From: Streptomyces sp. MUM 203J
Lineage (GTDB): Bacteria > Actinomycetota > Actinomycetes > Streptomycetales > Streptomycetaceae
NCBI RefSeq assembly: GCF_022414595.1
Contig: NZ_JADWYO010000010.1
Coordinates: 1-64,000 of the forward strand
Direction: 5' to 3'
DNA: 64,000 bases
Part shown: positions 17,076 to 27,897 of the stretch, in pieces
How the letters are laid out: the number at the start of each line of letters is the position of its first letter
How positions within the stretch are numbered: the stretch's first letter is position 1
The notes under the pieces: model-generated
Databases searched by the model: none
Seen by the model: the letters and a program-made list of their open reading frames with translations, nothing else
Told to the model about the DNA's origin: nothing
Program-made: the position numbers and the translations under genes

Positions 17076-18203
17076 TCAGACCAGGGGGACGAGGAAGCGG
17101 CGCAGCGACTCCTCGTAGCGGTCCGGGTCGGCGTTCCACATCGCCGCGTGCGGGGCGCGGCTGACCGGGCGGAGAGTCACCAGGTCGGGGCGGCGGTCCG
17201 CCAGGGCGCGGGAGGTGTCCCAGGGCGCGATGTGGTCGTCCGGCCCGTGGTAGATCAGCGCGGGTACGCGCAACGCGTCCGGGTGGGCCGCCTCGGCCAG
17301 CAGGTCCGCGTGACGCCCGGTCCTGCCCCGGGCGGCGCGCACGGCCAGGGGCAGGAGCCCGGCGGGCACCCGCCGGGCGGTCGCCAGGGCGCGCACCGTG
17401 GCCTCCCAGTCAAGCACCGGCGAGTCGAGGACGAGGCCGCAGACCACGTCGCGGTGTCCGCTGCGGGAGGCCGCGTGCAGGGCCATGGCGGCGCCCGTGG
17501 ACCAGCCGTACAGGATGACCCTCCGCGCCCCGTGCAGCACGGCGTACCGGAGGGCGGCGTCCAGGTCACGCCACTCCGAGTCCCCGAGGTGGCCCAGGCC
17601 GTCCGCCGGGCGGGGCGCGCCCGGGTCGCCGCGGTACGCGACGTCGAGGACCGGCAGCCGGTGGGCGGCCAGGAAGCCGAGCAGGTTCAGCGGGTGCTCG
17701 CGGGTGGTGCCGAGGCCGTGGACAGTGATCACCCAGGTGGTTCGGGCGCCCGGCACGTACCAGGCCGGGAGCGGACCCAGCTCGCCGGGCACGTCCACGC
17801 TCTGATGGGCCAGGCCGAGCGCGGAGGACGGGGTTCCGGTGTGCAGCCGGGGGGTGAGTCTGACCCGGCAGCCGGCGTCGAGGAGTCCGTGCTGGACCCG
17901 CTCCAGTCGGCGTACGACGCTGTCGGGGGCATGCGGCACGTCGTCCAGGACGGGGCCGACGACGGCGTGGAGGCCCGGGGCCTCCAGGCCGTACACGCCG
18001 GGCCGCAGGGACGCGAGCGTGCGGCTGAGGGTGACGCGGCCGGGGCCGGTGGCGTGGACGGTGAGCCGGGGCTCGCCGGGAAGGGGGTTGTTGGGGCGCG
18101 GTCTGAGCGCGGCGCCCCCGGCGTAGCGGGCGGCGGCGAGGGTGGCCGCGCCAAGGGCCACGACGGTGGTGGCGGCGGTCGTCGCCGCGGTTGCCGGACG
18201 CAC
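17076..18203 (-). CDS. alpha/beta hydrolase with N-terminal membrane anchor
   Basis: A 375-residue protein. Residues 3-28 (PATAATTAATTVVALGAATL) form a hydrophobic anchor or signal. The hydrolase fold begins near residue 140: TTWVITVHGLG is an oxyanion-hole motif, GWSTG is the nucleophile elbow (Ser), YHGPDDHIAPW carries the likely catalytic Asp, and RAPHAAMW the catalytic His. An esterase or peptidase facing the cell exterior is most likely. The GTG start at 18203 is chosen for the hydrophobic N-terminus; its ribosome site is poor. About 160 bp separate it from the aldolase gene upstream on the same strand. Confidence 0.82.
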   Translation of the reverse strand: MRPATAATTAATTVVALGAATLAAARYAGGAALRPRPNNPLPGEPRLTVHATGPGRVTLSRTLASLRPGVYGLEAPGLHAVVGPVLDDVPHAPDSVVRRLERVQHGLLDAGCRVRLTPRLHTGTPSSALGLAHQSVDVPGELGPLPAWYVPGARTTWVITVHGLGTTREHPLNLLGFLAAHRLPVLDVAYRGDPGAPRPADGLGHLGDSEWRDLDAALRYAVLHGARRVILYGWSTGAAMALHAASRSGHRDVVCGLVLDSPVLDWEATVRALATARRVPAGLLPLAVRAARGRTGRHADLLAEAAHPDALRVPALIYHGPDDHIAPWDTSRALADRRPDLVTLRPVSRAPHAAMWNADPDRYEESLRRFLVPLV

Positions 18204-18367
18204 GGGTTCAGTGTCGGTGCCGGTCGGGGGCGGTGCCAGTGGAGGCGGGTGGGCGGGTGACCCCCGTTCGGCTCCTTCCCGGCCCCGCCCCTCCCGTCTG
18301 CGCCGGTGCTCGGCCCCGGCGCGTGGGGGCTCCGCCCGGATCCGTGTCGCGGCTTCGCCGCTCGTCC

Positions 18368-19078
18368 TCACGCTCCCCCGGAGGCGCTCCCGGACGGGCC
18401 TGACTGGCCGTAGCCGCTCAGCTTGCTCGTGGCCTCCGCCAGTTCCCGCTCCGTCAGCAGTGTCGGGGTCCGGCCCGGCGCCGCCGTCGCGGTGAGCCAG
18501 AGGCGGGCCATCCACTCCAGTTGGGCCGTGCGGTCGTAGGCCTGGGCCAGGGTCGAGCCGTAGGTGATCGTGCCGTGGTTGCGGAGCAGGCAGCCGGTGC
18601 GGCCGCCGGACAGGGCGGCGAGCATGCCGTCGGCCAGTTCCCCGGTGCCGTACAGGGCGTAGGGGGCGACACGGACAGGGCCGCCGAGGGCTCCCGTCAT
18701 GTAGTGGATGGGCGGCAGCTCGTCGACGAGCGTGGAGACTGCCGTGGCGTGGACGGCGTGGGTGTGCACCACCGCGCCCGCGTCGGTCGCCCGGTACAGC
18801 GCCAGGTGCATGGGGAGCTCGCTGGTGGGGGCCAGGGTGCCCAGGACCCGGGTGCCCTCCAGGTCGACGGCCAGCAGATCGGACGGCGTCAGGCGTTCGT
18901 AGGGCACTCCGGTGGGGGTGACCAGGACCAGGTCCCCGACCCGTACGGAGACGTTGCCCGAGGTGCCGACCACAAGCCCGTCGGTGACCGTTCTGCGCGC
19001 GGTGGCCACGAGGGCGTCCCACGCCTGTTCGAGCGATGCGGAAGTCGGTCCGGTCGTCGGTCTCTCATCGGTCGCCAT
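18368..19078 (-). CDS. class II aldolase/adducin family protein (L-fuculose-phosphate aldolase-like)
   Basis: A 236-residue zinc-type class II aldolase. Expected metal and catalytic residues are present: E87 in TSELPMHL, H105 and H107 in VVHTHAVH, and H168 in LLRNHGT. The phosphate-binding motif GTSGNVSVR (about 38-46) is near the N-terminus. These enzymes cleave or epimerise sugar phosphates such as fuculose-1-phosphate or ribulose-5-phosphate; the actual substrate is not evident. The ATG at 19078 is clear. It is divergent from pitH2, sharing about 230 bp that include the PHO box. Confidence 0.88.
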   Translation of the reverse strand: MATDERPTTGPTSASLEQAWDALVATARRTVTDGLVVGTSGNVSVRVGDLVLVTPTGVPYERLTPSDLLAVDLEGTRVLGTLAPTSELPMHLALYRATDAGAVVHTHAVHATAVSTLVDELPPIHYMTGALGGPVRVAPYALYGTGELADGMLAALSGGRTGCLLRNHGTITYGSTLAQAYDRTAQLEWMARLWLTATAAPGRTPTLLTERELAEATSKLSGYGQSGPSGSASGGA

Positions 19079-19237
19079 GGGGCGATCATGCCGTGGGGCG
19101 AATCCCTCCGAAAGTGACGAGCGTCTCTTCCTGGCTCATCCTCGCCCCCTCAGCGGACCCCCGAAGCCCGGAAAACCGGGGCTCGCACACAAACGGAAGG
19201 CCGTCCCACGGCTTGAGACACCACAGGAACCCCTCCA

Positions 19238-19255
19238 GTTCACCTTCCGTTCACC
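19238..19255 (+). promoter_or_regulatory. PHO box (PhoP-binding direct repeats) upstream of pitH2
   Basis: Two exact copies of the Streptomyces PhoP repeat unit GTTCACC lie at 19238-19244 and 19249-19255, 11 bp apart. A third, degenerate unit (GTTGCCT) begins near 19259. The second exact copy ends 51 nt before the pitH2 start codon. This fits direct control by PhoR-PhoP. Confidence 0.85.
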
Positions 19256-19306
19256 CAGGTTGCCTACGTTCGGCGGGCTACTGACGTCGAACGATTGCCT
19301 GGGTAA

Positions 19307-20602
<1,296 letters not shown>

Positions 20603-20626
20603 CGAAAGATCGGCAACGGAAACGCT

Positions 20627-20854
20627 ATGAAAATCGACTGGGCAGCCCTCGGCTCCGTCTTCGGCGTGGGCCTCGTCGTCACCGTCGGGCTCGTCGCCCT
20701 GTTCAGCCTGGGCCTCGTCGGCCTCTCGAAGCAGAAGCAGCAGGCCGCCGCCGCACAGGGCGGCGCCGCCGCACTGGCGCGCACCGGCGCGTACGCCTGC
20801 TTCGCGCTGTGCGCCGCCGCCATCGCCTGGGGCATCTATCTGATCGTGGCCTGA
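20627..20854 (+). CDS. small membrane protein cotranscribed with pitH2
   Basis: A 75-residue protein with two hydrophobic helices (GSVFGVGLVVTVGLVALFSLGLVG near 8-32, and TGAYACFALCAAAIAWGIYLIV at the end) joined by a short KQKQQAAAAQGG loop. It begins 24 nt after the pitH2 stop and precedes a strong terminator, so it belongs to the same PhoP-controlled unit. A gene of the same type follows pitH2 in other streptomycetes. A role as transporter accessory is inferred from linkage only. Confidence 0.75.
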   Translation: MKIDWAALGSVFGVGLVVTVGLVALFSLGLVGLSKQKQQAAAAQGGAAALARTGAYACFALCAAAIAWGIYLIVA

Positions 20855-20874
20855 CGGCCGGATCGCTTCTCCCT

Positions 20875-20916
20875 GCGGTCGGCCGCCGTACCCCTTCGGG
20901 TGCGGCGGCCGACCGC
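20875..20916 (+). terminator. terminator after the pitH2 unit
   Basis: A 19-bp stem, interrupted by one G-U pair, begins GCGGTCGGCCGCCG at 20875 and closes at 20916 around a CTTC loop. It lies 20 nt after the small membrane gene and just before the cobalamin riboswitch. Confidence 0.8.
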
Positions 20917-20949
20917 TGTTCTGTGGGGCTGGGCACACTGTCCCGTCGC

Positions 20950-21125
20950 AGGTCACAGGTGAGTTGACGGGCCTTCGCGGAGCGTGGTGGACTTCCCGGG
21001 CCAGCTACCGCGGCAGAAGAGGAAGCCGGTGAGAATCCGGCGCGGTCCCGCCACTGTCACCGGCCCCGCGCGTCACGCGCGGCCGGGAGCCAGGAACTCT
21101 CACCGCCGGTTTCCGTCGAGCCAGG
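20950..21125 (+). ncRNA. cobalamin riboswitch
   Basis: The element shows the cobalamin-riboswitch core: GGAAGCCGGTGAGAATCCGG near 21021-21040, followed by the B12 box GCCACTG at 21050-21056. A GC-rich arm and the pairing partner CCAGGAACTCTC follow. It lies about 100 nt upstream of cobD on the same strand and should lower expression of the cobalamin operon when adenosylcobalamin is plentiful. The ends given are approximate. Confidence 0.9.
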
Positions 21126-21230
21126 GCGCGGACCCTGAGTGAGGACATGTCGCCATGACCGGCACCCTTCCACCAGCGCAGAGACCCTCCTCCCCCAGCC
21201 CTCAGCGAGGCGTACCGGGCTGCTGAGCTG

Positions 21231-22199
21231 ATGCGCGCTGATCGAGAACACCGCGTTTTTGCGTACGGCGCCGCTGCCGGGCTGCTTGCCGACCTGCTGC
21301 TCGGGGATCCCCGCCGGGGCCACCCCGTCGCCGCCTTCGGGCGCGCCGCGGGGGCCGTGGAGCGGGCGCTGTGGAACGACCACCGCGGCTGGGGGGCGCT
21401 CCACACTGCCGTGTGCGCCGGGGGCGCCGCCGCAGGGGCCGCGTTCGCCGCGCGCGCCGTGCGGCACCGGGAACCGGCTGCCGTCGCGCTGACCGCCGCC
21501 GCCGTCTGGGCCGTCGTCGGCGGTACGACCCTGGGACGCGAGGCCCGTGCCGTCGGCGGCGCTCTGGAGGCCGGAGACCTGGACGTGGCCCGGGAACGGC
21601 TGCCACATCTGTGCGGGCGCGACCCGCAGTCCCTGGACGGGCCCGCCATGGCGCGGGCGGTCGTGGAGTCCGTCGCGGAGAACACGTCCGACGCCGTGGT
21701 GGGCGCCCTGGTGTGGGGTGCGGTGGCCGGGGTTCCGGGACTCGTGGCCTTCCGGGCGGTCAACACCCTGGACGCCATGGTCGGCCACCGGTCGCCTCGC
21801 TACCGCCGCTTCGGCTGGGCGTCGGCGCGGCTCGACGACCTGGCGGGCTGGCCGGGCGCCCGGCTGACCGCCGCTCTGGCGGTTGTCTGCGGCGGTGACC
21901 GGCGTGGTTCCGTACGGGCGTGGCGGGACGACGCGCACCGGCACCCGAGCCCGAACGCGGGGCGGGTGGAGGCGGCGTTCGCGGGGGCCTTGGGCGTACG
22001 GCTCGGGGGCAGCCTCTCGTACGGGGGGCGGGTCGAGCACCGGCCGGTCCTGAACGGAGAGGGGCGGGACGCAGGGGTGGCCGACATCGAACGTGCGGTG
22101 CGGCTGTCGCGCCGGGTGAGCGGTCTGGCGCTCGCGGTGTGCGTCGGCGGGCGGCTCGCGTACGGGGCCTTCAGGGCCGGGAAGCGGAGGGCTTCATGA
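21231..22199 (+). CDS. cobD: adenosylcobinamide-phosphate synthase CobD/CbiB
   Basis: A 322-residue integral membrane protein that attaches aminopropanol (or its phosphate) to adenosylcobyric acid late in cobalamin synthesis. Family motifs are [20 protein letters not shown] at the N-terminus, [16 protein letters not shown] in the middle, and the block [18 protein letters not shown] followed by [18 protein letters not shown]. Ser-Pro-Asn-Ala-Gly ([18 protein letters not shown]) lies near residue 240. First gene after the B12 riboswitch; its stop overlaps the cobQ start (ATGA). Confidence 0.93.
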   Translation: MRADREHRVFAYGAAAGLLADLLLGDPRRGHPVAAFGRAAGAVERALWNDHRGWGALHTAVCAGGAAAGAAFAARAVRHREPAAVALTAAAVWAVVGGTTLGREARAVGGALEAGDLDVARERLPHLCGRDPQSLDGPAMARAVVESVAENTSDAVVGALVWGAVAGVPGLVAFRAVNTLDAMVGHRSPRYRRFGWASARLDDLAGWPGARLTAALAVVCGGDRRGSVRAWRDDAHRHPSPNAGRVEAAFAGALGVRLGGSLSYGGRVEHRPVLNGEGRDAGVADIERAVRLSRRVSGLALAVCVGGRLAYGAFRAGKRRAS

Positions 22200-23704
22200 G
22201 GGGTGGGGGGCTGCTCGTCGCCGGGACGACCTCCGACGCGGGCAAGAGCGTCGTGACGGCCGGCATCTGCCGCTGGCTGGTCCGGCAGGGCGTGAAGGTC
22301 GCGCCCTTCAAGGGGCAGAACATGTCCCTCAACTCGTACGTGACGCGCGAGGGCGCCGAGATCGGGCGGGCCCAGGCCATGCAGGCCCAGGCCGCCCGGC
22401 TGGAGCCGAGCGCGCTGATGAACCCGGTGCTGCTGAAGCCCGGGAGCGACCGGTCCAGCCAGGTCGTGCTGATGGGCAGACCGGTCGGTGAGCTGAGCGC
22501 GCGCGGCTACCACGGGGGCCGGCAGCAGGCGCTGCTCGGCACGGTCGTGGAGTGCCTGGAGGAGCTGCGGGCCACGCACGACGCGGTGATCTGCGAGGGC
22601 GCCGGAAGCCCCGCCGAGATCAACCTGCGGCGGAACGACATCGTGAACATGGGCATCGCGCGCGCCGCCCGCTTCCCGGTGCTCGTGGTCGGGGACATCG
22701 ACCGCGGCGGGGTCTTCGCGCAGTTCTTCGGCACGACGGCACTGCTGGCGGCGGAGGACCAGGAGCTGGTCGCGGGGTACCTCGTCAACAAGTTCCGGGG
22801 CGACGTGACGCTGCTGGAGCCCGGGCTCGACATGCTGTACGGCCTGACGGGCCGTCGGACCTTCGGGGTGCTGCCGTACGCCCACGGGCTCGGCATCGAC
22901 GAGGAGGACGGGCTGAGGGTGTCCCTGCGGGGCGCGGTACGGGAGTCGGTCGTGGCCCCGCCGGTGGGTGAGGACGTGCTGCGGGTCGCGGTGTGCGCGG
23001 TGCCGCTGATGTCGAACTTCACCGACGTGGACGCGCTGGCGGCCGAGCCCGGTGTGGTCGTGCGGTTCGTGGACCGGCCGGAGGAGCTGGCCGACGCGGA
23101 CCTGGTGGTCGTGCCGGGCACACGCGGCACGGTGAGGGCTCTGGCCTGGCTGCGGGAGCGGGGGCTGGCGGAGGCGCTGGTGCGGCGGGCTGCCGAGGGG
23201 CGGCCGGTGCTGGGGATCTGCGGCGGGTTCCAGGCGCTGGGCGAGCGGATCGAGGACGAGGTCGAGTCCCGGGCCGGTGAGGTCGACGGGCTGGGGCTGC
23301 TGCCGGTGGCGGTGCGGTTCGCGGTGGAGAAGACCTTGACGCGGCCGGCGGGTGAGGCACTGGGCGAGCGCGTGGACGGGTACGAGATCCACCATGGCGT
23401 CGCGGATGTACGGGGCGGGGAGCCGTTCCTGGACGGGTGCCGGGTCGGCGCGGTGTGGGGCACGCACTGGCACGGGTCGCTGGAGAGCGACGGGTTCCGG
23501 CGGGCGTTCCTGCGGGAGGTCGCCCGTGCCGCCGGGCGGCGGTTCGTACCCGCGCCCGGCACTTCCTTCGCCGCCCTGCGGGAGGAGCAGCTGGACCGGC
23601 TGGGCGACCTGATCGAGCAGCACGCGGACACGGACGCGCTGTGGAAGCTCATCGAGTCGGGCCGGCCGGGCGGATTGCCCTTCGTCCCGCCGGGGGCGCC
23701 GTGA
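22196..23704 (+). CDS. cobQ: cobyric acid synthase CobQ
   Basis: A 502-residue ATP-dependent amidotransferase that amidates carboxylates b, d, e and g of adenosylcobyrinic a,c-diamide. The N-terminal synthetase domain starts [20 protein letters not shown] (a P-loop variant), followed by [15 protein letters not shown]. The C-terminal triad-type glutamine amidotransferase domain has the nucleophile Cys in [11 protein letters not shown] (about residue 341) and a His in THWHGSLE (about residue 425). Translationally coupled to cobD by a 4-base overlap. The following 172-bp gap is where cobN is found in S. coelicolor. Confidence 0.95.
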   Translation: MRGGGLLVAGTTSDAGKSVVTAGICRWLVRQGVKVAPFKGQNMSLNSYVTREGAEIGRAQAMQAQAARLEPSALMNPVLLKPGSDRSSQVVLMGRPVGELSARGYHGGRQQALLGTVVECLEELRATHDAVICEGAGSPAEINLRRNDIVNMGIARAARFPVLVVGDIDRGGVFAQFFGTTALLAAEDQELVAGYLVNKFRGDVTLLEPGLDMLYGLTGRRTFGVLPYAHGLGIDEEDGLRVSLRGAVRESVVAPPVGEDVLRVAVCAVPLMSNFTDVDALAAEPGVVVRFVDRPEELADADLVVVPGTRGTVRALAWLRERGLAEALVRRAAEGRPVLGICGGFQALGERIEDEVESRAGEVDGLGLLPVAVRFAVEKTLTRPAGEALGERVDGYEIHHGVADVRGGEPFLDGCRVGAVWGTHWHGSLESDGFRRAFLREVARAAGRRFVPAPGTSFAALREEQLDRLGDLIEQHADTDALWKLIESGRPGGLPFVPPGAP

Positions 23705-23774
23705 ACGGCTCCGCTTCCCGCTCCGCGGGCGCGGGGACCGCACCCGGACCCCGCCCGCCGGCGGACATTCGGCG

Positions 23775-23802
23775 GGACCGCCCCCGCGTGTGCGGGGAAC
23801 GC
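23775..23802. repeat. solitary type I-E-like CRISPR repeat unit
   Basis: A 28-nt stretch begins GGACCG, has the palindromic core CCCCCGCGTGTGCGGGG and ends AACGC. On the minus strand it closely resembles the actinobacterial type I-E repeat as I remember it (GT.CTCCCCGC, then a second GCGGGG arm and GGTCC). There is only one copy and no cas gene. It could equally be a plain hairpin in the cobQ-chelatase gap. Confidence 0.4.
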
Positions 23803-23876
23803 CGCGCCACCGGGTTCCGCCCCGGCTCCGCAGACACTTCCGACCGCAGCAGTTCCCTCGAAAGGGGTATCCGTTA

Positions 23877-25910
23877 ATGGCCTCGGCTCCCTACCCGTTC
23901 ACCGCCGTCGTCGGCATGGACGACATGCGGTTGAGCCTGCTGCTCAACGCGATCGCGCCGGGCATCGGCGGTGTGCTCGTCCGGGGCGAGAAGGGCACCG
24001 CCAAGTCCACGGTCGTGCGCAGCCTGACAGCCCTGCTCCCCGACATGGACGTCGTACCGGGCTGCCGCTTCTCCTGCGCGCCCGGAGCGCCCGACCGGGA
24101 GTGCCCCGACGGGCCGCACGAGCCCGGGGCCGGCGTCTCGCGCCCGACGCGGCTGGTCGAACTGCCCGTCGGAGCCTCCGAGGACCGGCTGGTCGGCGCA
24201 CTGGACATCGAGCGGGCGCTGTCCGAGGGCGTGAAGGCCTTCGAGCCGGGACTGCTGGCTCAGGCGCACCGGGGGATCCTCTACGTCGACGAGGTCAATC
24301 TGCTGAACGACCACCTCGTGGACCACTTGCTCGACGCCGCCGCCATGGGGGCCTCCCACGTCGAGCGTGAAGGCGTCTCCGTCCGGCATGCCGCCCGGTT
24401 CCTGCTCGTCGGGACCATGAATCCCGAGGAGGGTGAGCTGCGGCCCCAGCTCCTCGACCGGTTCGGGCTCACCGTCGAGGTCGCCGCCTCACGGGACCCG
24501 GAGCAGCGGGTCGAGGTCGTGCGGCGACGGCTGGCGTACGACGACGACCCGGCGGGCTTCACGGCGCGCTGGGCCGCCGAGGAGGCCGCGCTGCGGGAGC
24601 GGATCGTCGCCGCGCGGGCGCTGGTGCCGCAGGTGGTGCTGGGAGATGACGCGCTGCGCCAGATCGCCGCCACATGCGCCGCGTTCGAGGTGGACGGTAT
24701 GCGCGCCGACATCGTGATGGCCCGGACCGCGACGGCGCTGGCCGCGTGGGCGGGGCGGACCGATGTGACCGTGGACGACGTACGGCAGGCCGCGCTGCTG
24801 GCGCTGCCGCACCGGCGGCGGCGGAATCCGTTCGACGCGCCGGGGCTCGACGAGGACAAACTGGACCGGACACTTGAGGAGTGCGGCGGCGGGGACGACG
24901 AGCCCGAGCCGGATCCCGACGGGCCCGGTGACGGTCCCGGTGGCGGGCCGGACGGCGGCGGGGTCCCCCCGCAGACGCACGGGCCCGACACGGGCGCCGG
25001 CGCCGAGCCGGCCGGGGAGCAGCCGGAGGCAGCGCCCTCACCCGGCGCCGCCCCCTCCTCCGGTCCCGCCCCCGAGCAGGCACCCGCCGAGGCCGCCGAC
25101 CCGTTCCGTACGAAGGTGCTCACCGTCCCCGGTCTCGGTGACGGCGCGGCCGGGCGCCGCTCCCGGGCCCGTACCGAGCAGGGGCGGACGACCGGGGCCC
25201 GCCGTCCCCGGGGCGCCCTGACGAAGCTCCACCTGGCGGCGACCGTGCAGGCGGCGGCCCCGCACCAGCGGGCGCGCGGCCGGTCGGGCCCGGGGCTCGT
25301 CGTACGCCGCGACGATCTGCGCCAGGCGGTGCGGGAGGGTCGCGAGGGCAACCTGGTGCTGTTCGTGGTGGACGCGTCCGGTTCCATGGCGGCCCGGCAG
25401 CGGATGGGCGCGGTGAAGGGCGCCGTGCTGTCGCTGCTGCTGGACGCCTACCAACGGCGGGACAAGGTGGGCCTGGTGACGTTCCGGGGCCGGGACGCCG
25501 AGCTGGCGCTGCCGCCGACCTCGTCGGTGGACGCGGCGGCGGCGCGGCTCGGGCAGCTTCCGACGGGCGGCCGCACGCCGCTGGCGGCGGGACTGCTGAA
25601 GGCTCATGACGTGCTGCGGGTCGAGCGGCTGCGGGATCCGGCGCGGCGGCCCTTGCTGGTGGTCGTCACGGACGGCCGGGCCACGGGCGGCGTGGAGCCG
25701 CTGAAGGTGGCCGCGCGGGCGGCGGGACTGCACGCGGCCGAGGGCACGGCGTCGGTCGTGGTCGACTGCGAGACGGGCCCGGTGCGGCTCGGACTGGCGG
25801 CCGAACTGGCGCGGAACCTGGGCGGGACCGCCGTCACGCTGGACGAGCTGCGGGCGGACGCGATCGCCGGGCTGGTCAAGGATGTTCGTACTACCGGGAG
25901 GGCCGCATAG
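23877..25910 (+). CDS. fused ChlI/ChlD-type chelatase ATPase subunit (putative cobaltochelatase partner)
   Basis: A 677-residue protein joining both small subunits of a three-part metal chelatase. Residues 1-335 are an AAA+ domain, with Walker [10 protein letters not shown] (37-45) and Walker [11 protein letters not shown] (about 134-143). Residues about 340-440 are a Pro/Gly/Asp/Glu-rich linker. Residues about 490-677 are a von Willebrand A domain whose MIDAS begins FVVDASGSM, with [11 protein letters not shown] and [11 protein letters not shown] following. Context makes it the motor for cobalt insertion by CobN, which is not in this window. GAAAGGGG lies before the ATG at 23877. Confidence 0.88.
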   Translation: MASAPYPFTAVVGMDDMRLSLLLNAIAPGIGGVLVRGEKGTAKSTVVRSLTALLPDMDVVPGCRFSCAPGAPDRECPDGPHEPGAGVSRPTRLVELPVGASEDRLVGALDIERALSEGVKAFEPGLLAQAHRGILYVDEVNLLNDHLVDHLLDAAAMGASHVEREGVSVRHAARFLLVGTMNPEEGELRPQLLDRFGLTVEVAASRDPEQRVEVVRRRLAYDDDPAGFTARWAAEEAALRERIVAARALVPQVVLGDDALRQIAATCAAFEVDGMRADIVMARTATALAAWAGRTDVTVDDVRQAALLALPHRRRRNPFDAPGLDEDKLDRTLEECGGGDDEPEPDPDGPGDGPGGGPDGGGVPPQTHGPDTGAGAEPAGEQPEAAPSPGAAPSSGPAPEQAPAEAADPFRTKVLTVPGLGDGAAGRRSRARTEQGRTTGARRPRGALTKLHLAATVQAAAPHQRARGRSGPGLVVRRDDLRQAVREGREGNLVLFVVDASGSMAARQRMGAVKGAVLSLLLDAYQRRDKVGLVTFRGRDAELALPPTSSVDAAAARLGQLPTGGRTPLAAGLLKAHDVLRVERLRDPARRPLLVVVTDGRATGGVEPLKVAARAAGLHAAEGTASVVVDCETGPVRLGLAAELARNLGGTAVTLDELRADAIAGLVKDVRTTGRAA

Positions 25911-26518
25911 TGCCGCAGGGACAGCCGACCGTCGTGCCGAACGACGGGCTCACCACCCGCCAGCGCCGTAACCGTCCGCTGGTGATGGTGCACACGGGCG
26001 TCGGCAAGGGGAAGTCGACGGCCGCCTTCGGGATGGCGCTGCGCGCCTGGAACCAGGGCTGGCCGGTCGGGGTGTTCCAGTTCGTCAAGTCCGCGAAGTG
26101 GCGGGTGGGCGAGGAGAACGCGCTGAAGGCCCTCGGGGAGACCGGCAAGGGCGGGACCGTCACCTGGAACAAGATGGGCGAGGGCTGGTCGTGGATCCAG
26201 CGCGACCCCAAGGACGGCGAGCCGTCGCACGAGGAGAAGGCCCGGGAGGGCTGGGAGCAGGTCAAGCGGGACCTGGCCGCCGAGACGTACCGGTTCTATG
26301 TGCTGGACGAGTTCGCCTACCTGCTGCACTGGGGGTGGGTGGACACGGCCGAGGTGATCGAGGTCCTGCGTGACCGTCCCGGTCAGCAGCATGTGGTGAT
26401 CACCGGGCGGAACGCGCCGCGGGAGCTGACGGACTTCGCGGATCTCGTCACCGACATGTCGAAGGTCAAGCACCCGATGGACGCGGGTCAGAAGGGCCAG
26501 CGGGGCATCGAGTGGTAG
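25910..26518 (+). CDS. cobO: corrinoid adenosyltransferase CobO
   Basis: A 202-residue CobA/CobO-type ATP:cob(I)yrinic acid a,c-diamide adenosyltransferase, which puts the upper adenosyl ligand on cobalt. The P-loop is HTGVGKGKST (28-37). Other family features are GWPVGVFQFVKSAKW, the Walker B-like FYVLDEFAYLLHWGW and VVITGRNAPRELTDFADLVTDM. The GTG start shares one base with the chelatase stop, and GGGAGGG supplies the ribosome site. Its 3' end overlaps cobB. Confidence 0.95.
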   Translation: MPQGQPTVVPNDGLTTRQRRNRPLVMVHTGVGKGKSTAAFGMALRAWNQGWPVGVFQFVKSAKWRVGEENALKALGETGKGGTVTWNKMGEGWSWIQRDPKDGEPSHEEKAREGWEQVKRDLAAETYRFYVLDEFAYLLHWGWVDTAEVIEVLRDRPGQQHVVITGRNAPRELTDFADLVTDMSKVKHPMDAGQKGQRGIEW

Positions 26519-27897
26519 CGGTTCCACGCGGGGACGTTCCCCGTCTCGTCATCGCCGCGCCCTCGTCGGGGGCAGGCAAGACCACCGTCGCGACGGGGCT
26601 GATGGCCGCGTTCGCGTCGCGGGGGCTCGCCGTGTCGCCGCACAAGGTGGGCCCGGACTACATCGACCCGGGCTACCACGCGCTGGCGACCGGCCGACCG
26701 GGCCGGAACCTGGACGCCTTCATGTGCGGTACGGGGCTGGTGGCCCCGCTGTTCGCAAACGGGTCGCGGGGGTGTGACCTGGCGGTCGTCGAGGGCGTGA
26801 TGGGCCTGTTCGACGGGGCGTCGGGGCAGGGCGAGCTGGCGTCGACGGCACAGGCGGCGAAGCTGCTGAAGGCGCCGGTGGTGCTGGTGGTGGACGCGTC
26901 GTCGCAGTCGCGGTCGGTGGCGGCGCTGGTCCATGGTTTCGCGTCCTGGGACCCGGAGGTGCGGATCGGGGGCGTGATCCTCAACAAGGTCGCGTCCGAC
27001 CGGCACGAGGCGCTGCTGCGGGAGGCGCTGGGCGGGTCGGGGGTGCCGGTGCTGGGGGTGCTGCGGCGGGCGGAGGCGGTGGCGACGCCGTCGCGGCACC
27101 TGGGGTTGGTGCCGGTGGCGGAGCGGCGCGGGGACGCGGTGGAGGCGGTGGAGGCGCAGGGGGCGCGGGTGCGGGAGGGGTGCGATCTGGACGCGCTGCT
27201 GGCCCTCGCGCGGTCGGCTCCGCCGCTGGGTGCGGAGCCGTGGTCGGCCGAGGAGGCGGTGCGGCTGTCCGACGGCGTCTACGGCAGCGGCGGGGCCCGC
27301 CCTGTCGTCGCCGTCGCCGGAGGCGCCGCGTTCACGTTCTCGTACGCCGAGCAGGCGGAGTTGCTCGCCGCTGCCGGAGCGGATGTCGTGCCGTTCGATC
27401 CGCTGCGGGACGAGAAACTCCCGGAGGGGACTCGGGGGCTCGTGATCGGGGGCGGGTTTCCCGAGGTGTACGCGCCGGAGCTGTCCGCGAACGAGGCGCT
27501 GCGGGAGGCTGTGGCCGCGTTGGCGCGGTCGGGGGCGCCGGTGGCGGCGGAGTGTGCGGGGCTGCTGTATCTGGCGCGGTCGCTGGACGGGAAGCCGATG
27601 TGCGGGGTGCTCGACGCCGACGCGCGGATGTCGCAGCGGCTGACGCTGGGCTACCGTGACGCGGTGGCGTTGAGCGACAGCCCCGTCGCGGCGGCGGGGA
27701 CGCGGATGCGTGGCCACGAGTTCCACCGGACGGTGCTGGAACCGGGCGCGGGGCCGTCGCCCGCCTGGGGGATGCACGTGCCGGAGAAGCGTGTGGAGGG
27801 GTTCGTACGGGGCGGGGTGCACGCCAGCTATCTGCACACGCACTGGGCGGCGACGCCCGGGGCGGCACGGCGGTTCGTGCGGCACTGCCGGGTGTGA
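26512..27897 (+). CDS. cobB: cobyrinate a,c-diamide synthase CobB/CbiA
   Basis: A 461-residue amidotransferase that makes the a- and c-amides of (hydrogeno)byrinic acid. The N-terminal domain has the P-loop APSSGAGKTTVA (about 14-25), KVGPDYIDPGYH and VEGVMGLFDG. The C-terminal glutamine amidotransferase domain has GGGFPEVYAPEL, the nucleophile Cys in AAECAGLLYLARSL (about residue 345) and a terminal His in GVHASYLHTHW. Because a cobaltochelatase partner and CobO flank it, the aerobic route acting on hydrogenobyrinic acid is more likely. GTG start; overlaps both neighbours. Confidence 0.93.
   Translation: MVAVPRGDVPRLVIAAPSSGAGKTTVATGLMAAFASRGLAVSPHKVGPDYIDPGYHALATGRPGRNLDAFMCGTGLVAPLFANGSRGCDLAVVEGVMGLFDGASGQGELASTAQAAKLLKAPVVLVVDASSQSRSVAALVHGFASWDPEVRIGGVILNKVASDRHEALLREALGGSGVPVLGVLRRAEAVATPSRHLGLVPVAERRGDAVEAVEAQGARVREGCDLDALLALARSAPPLGAEPWSAEEAVRLSDGVYGSGGARPVVAVAGGAAFTFSYAEQAELLAAAGADVVPFDPLRDEKLPEGTRGLVIGGGFPEVYAPELSANEALREAVAALARSGAPVAAECAGLLYLARSLDGKPMCGVLDADARMSQRLTLGYRDAVALSDSPVAAAGTRMRGHEFHRTVLEPGAGPSPAWGMHVPEKRVEGFVRGGVHASYLHTHWAATPGAARRFVRHCRV

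Noticed and set aside
16676..17164. A 162-codon plus-strand frame in the repeat tract
   Set aside because: Arg/Gly/Pro low-complexity product generated by GC repeats; no start context.
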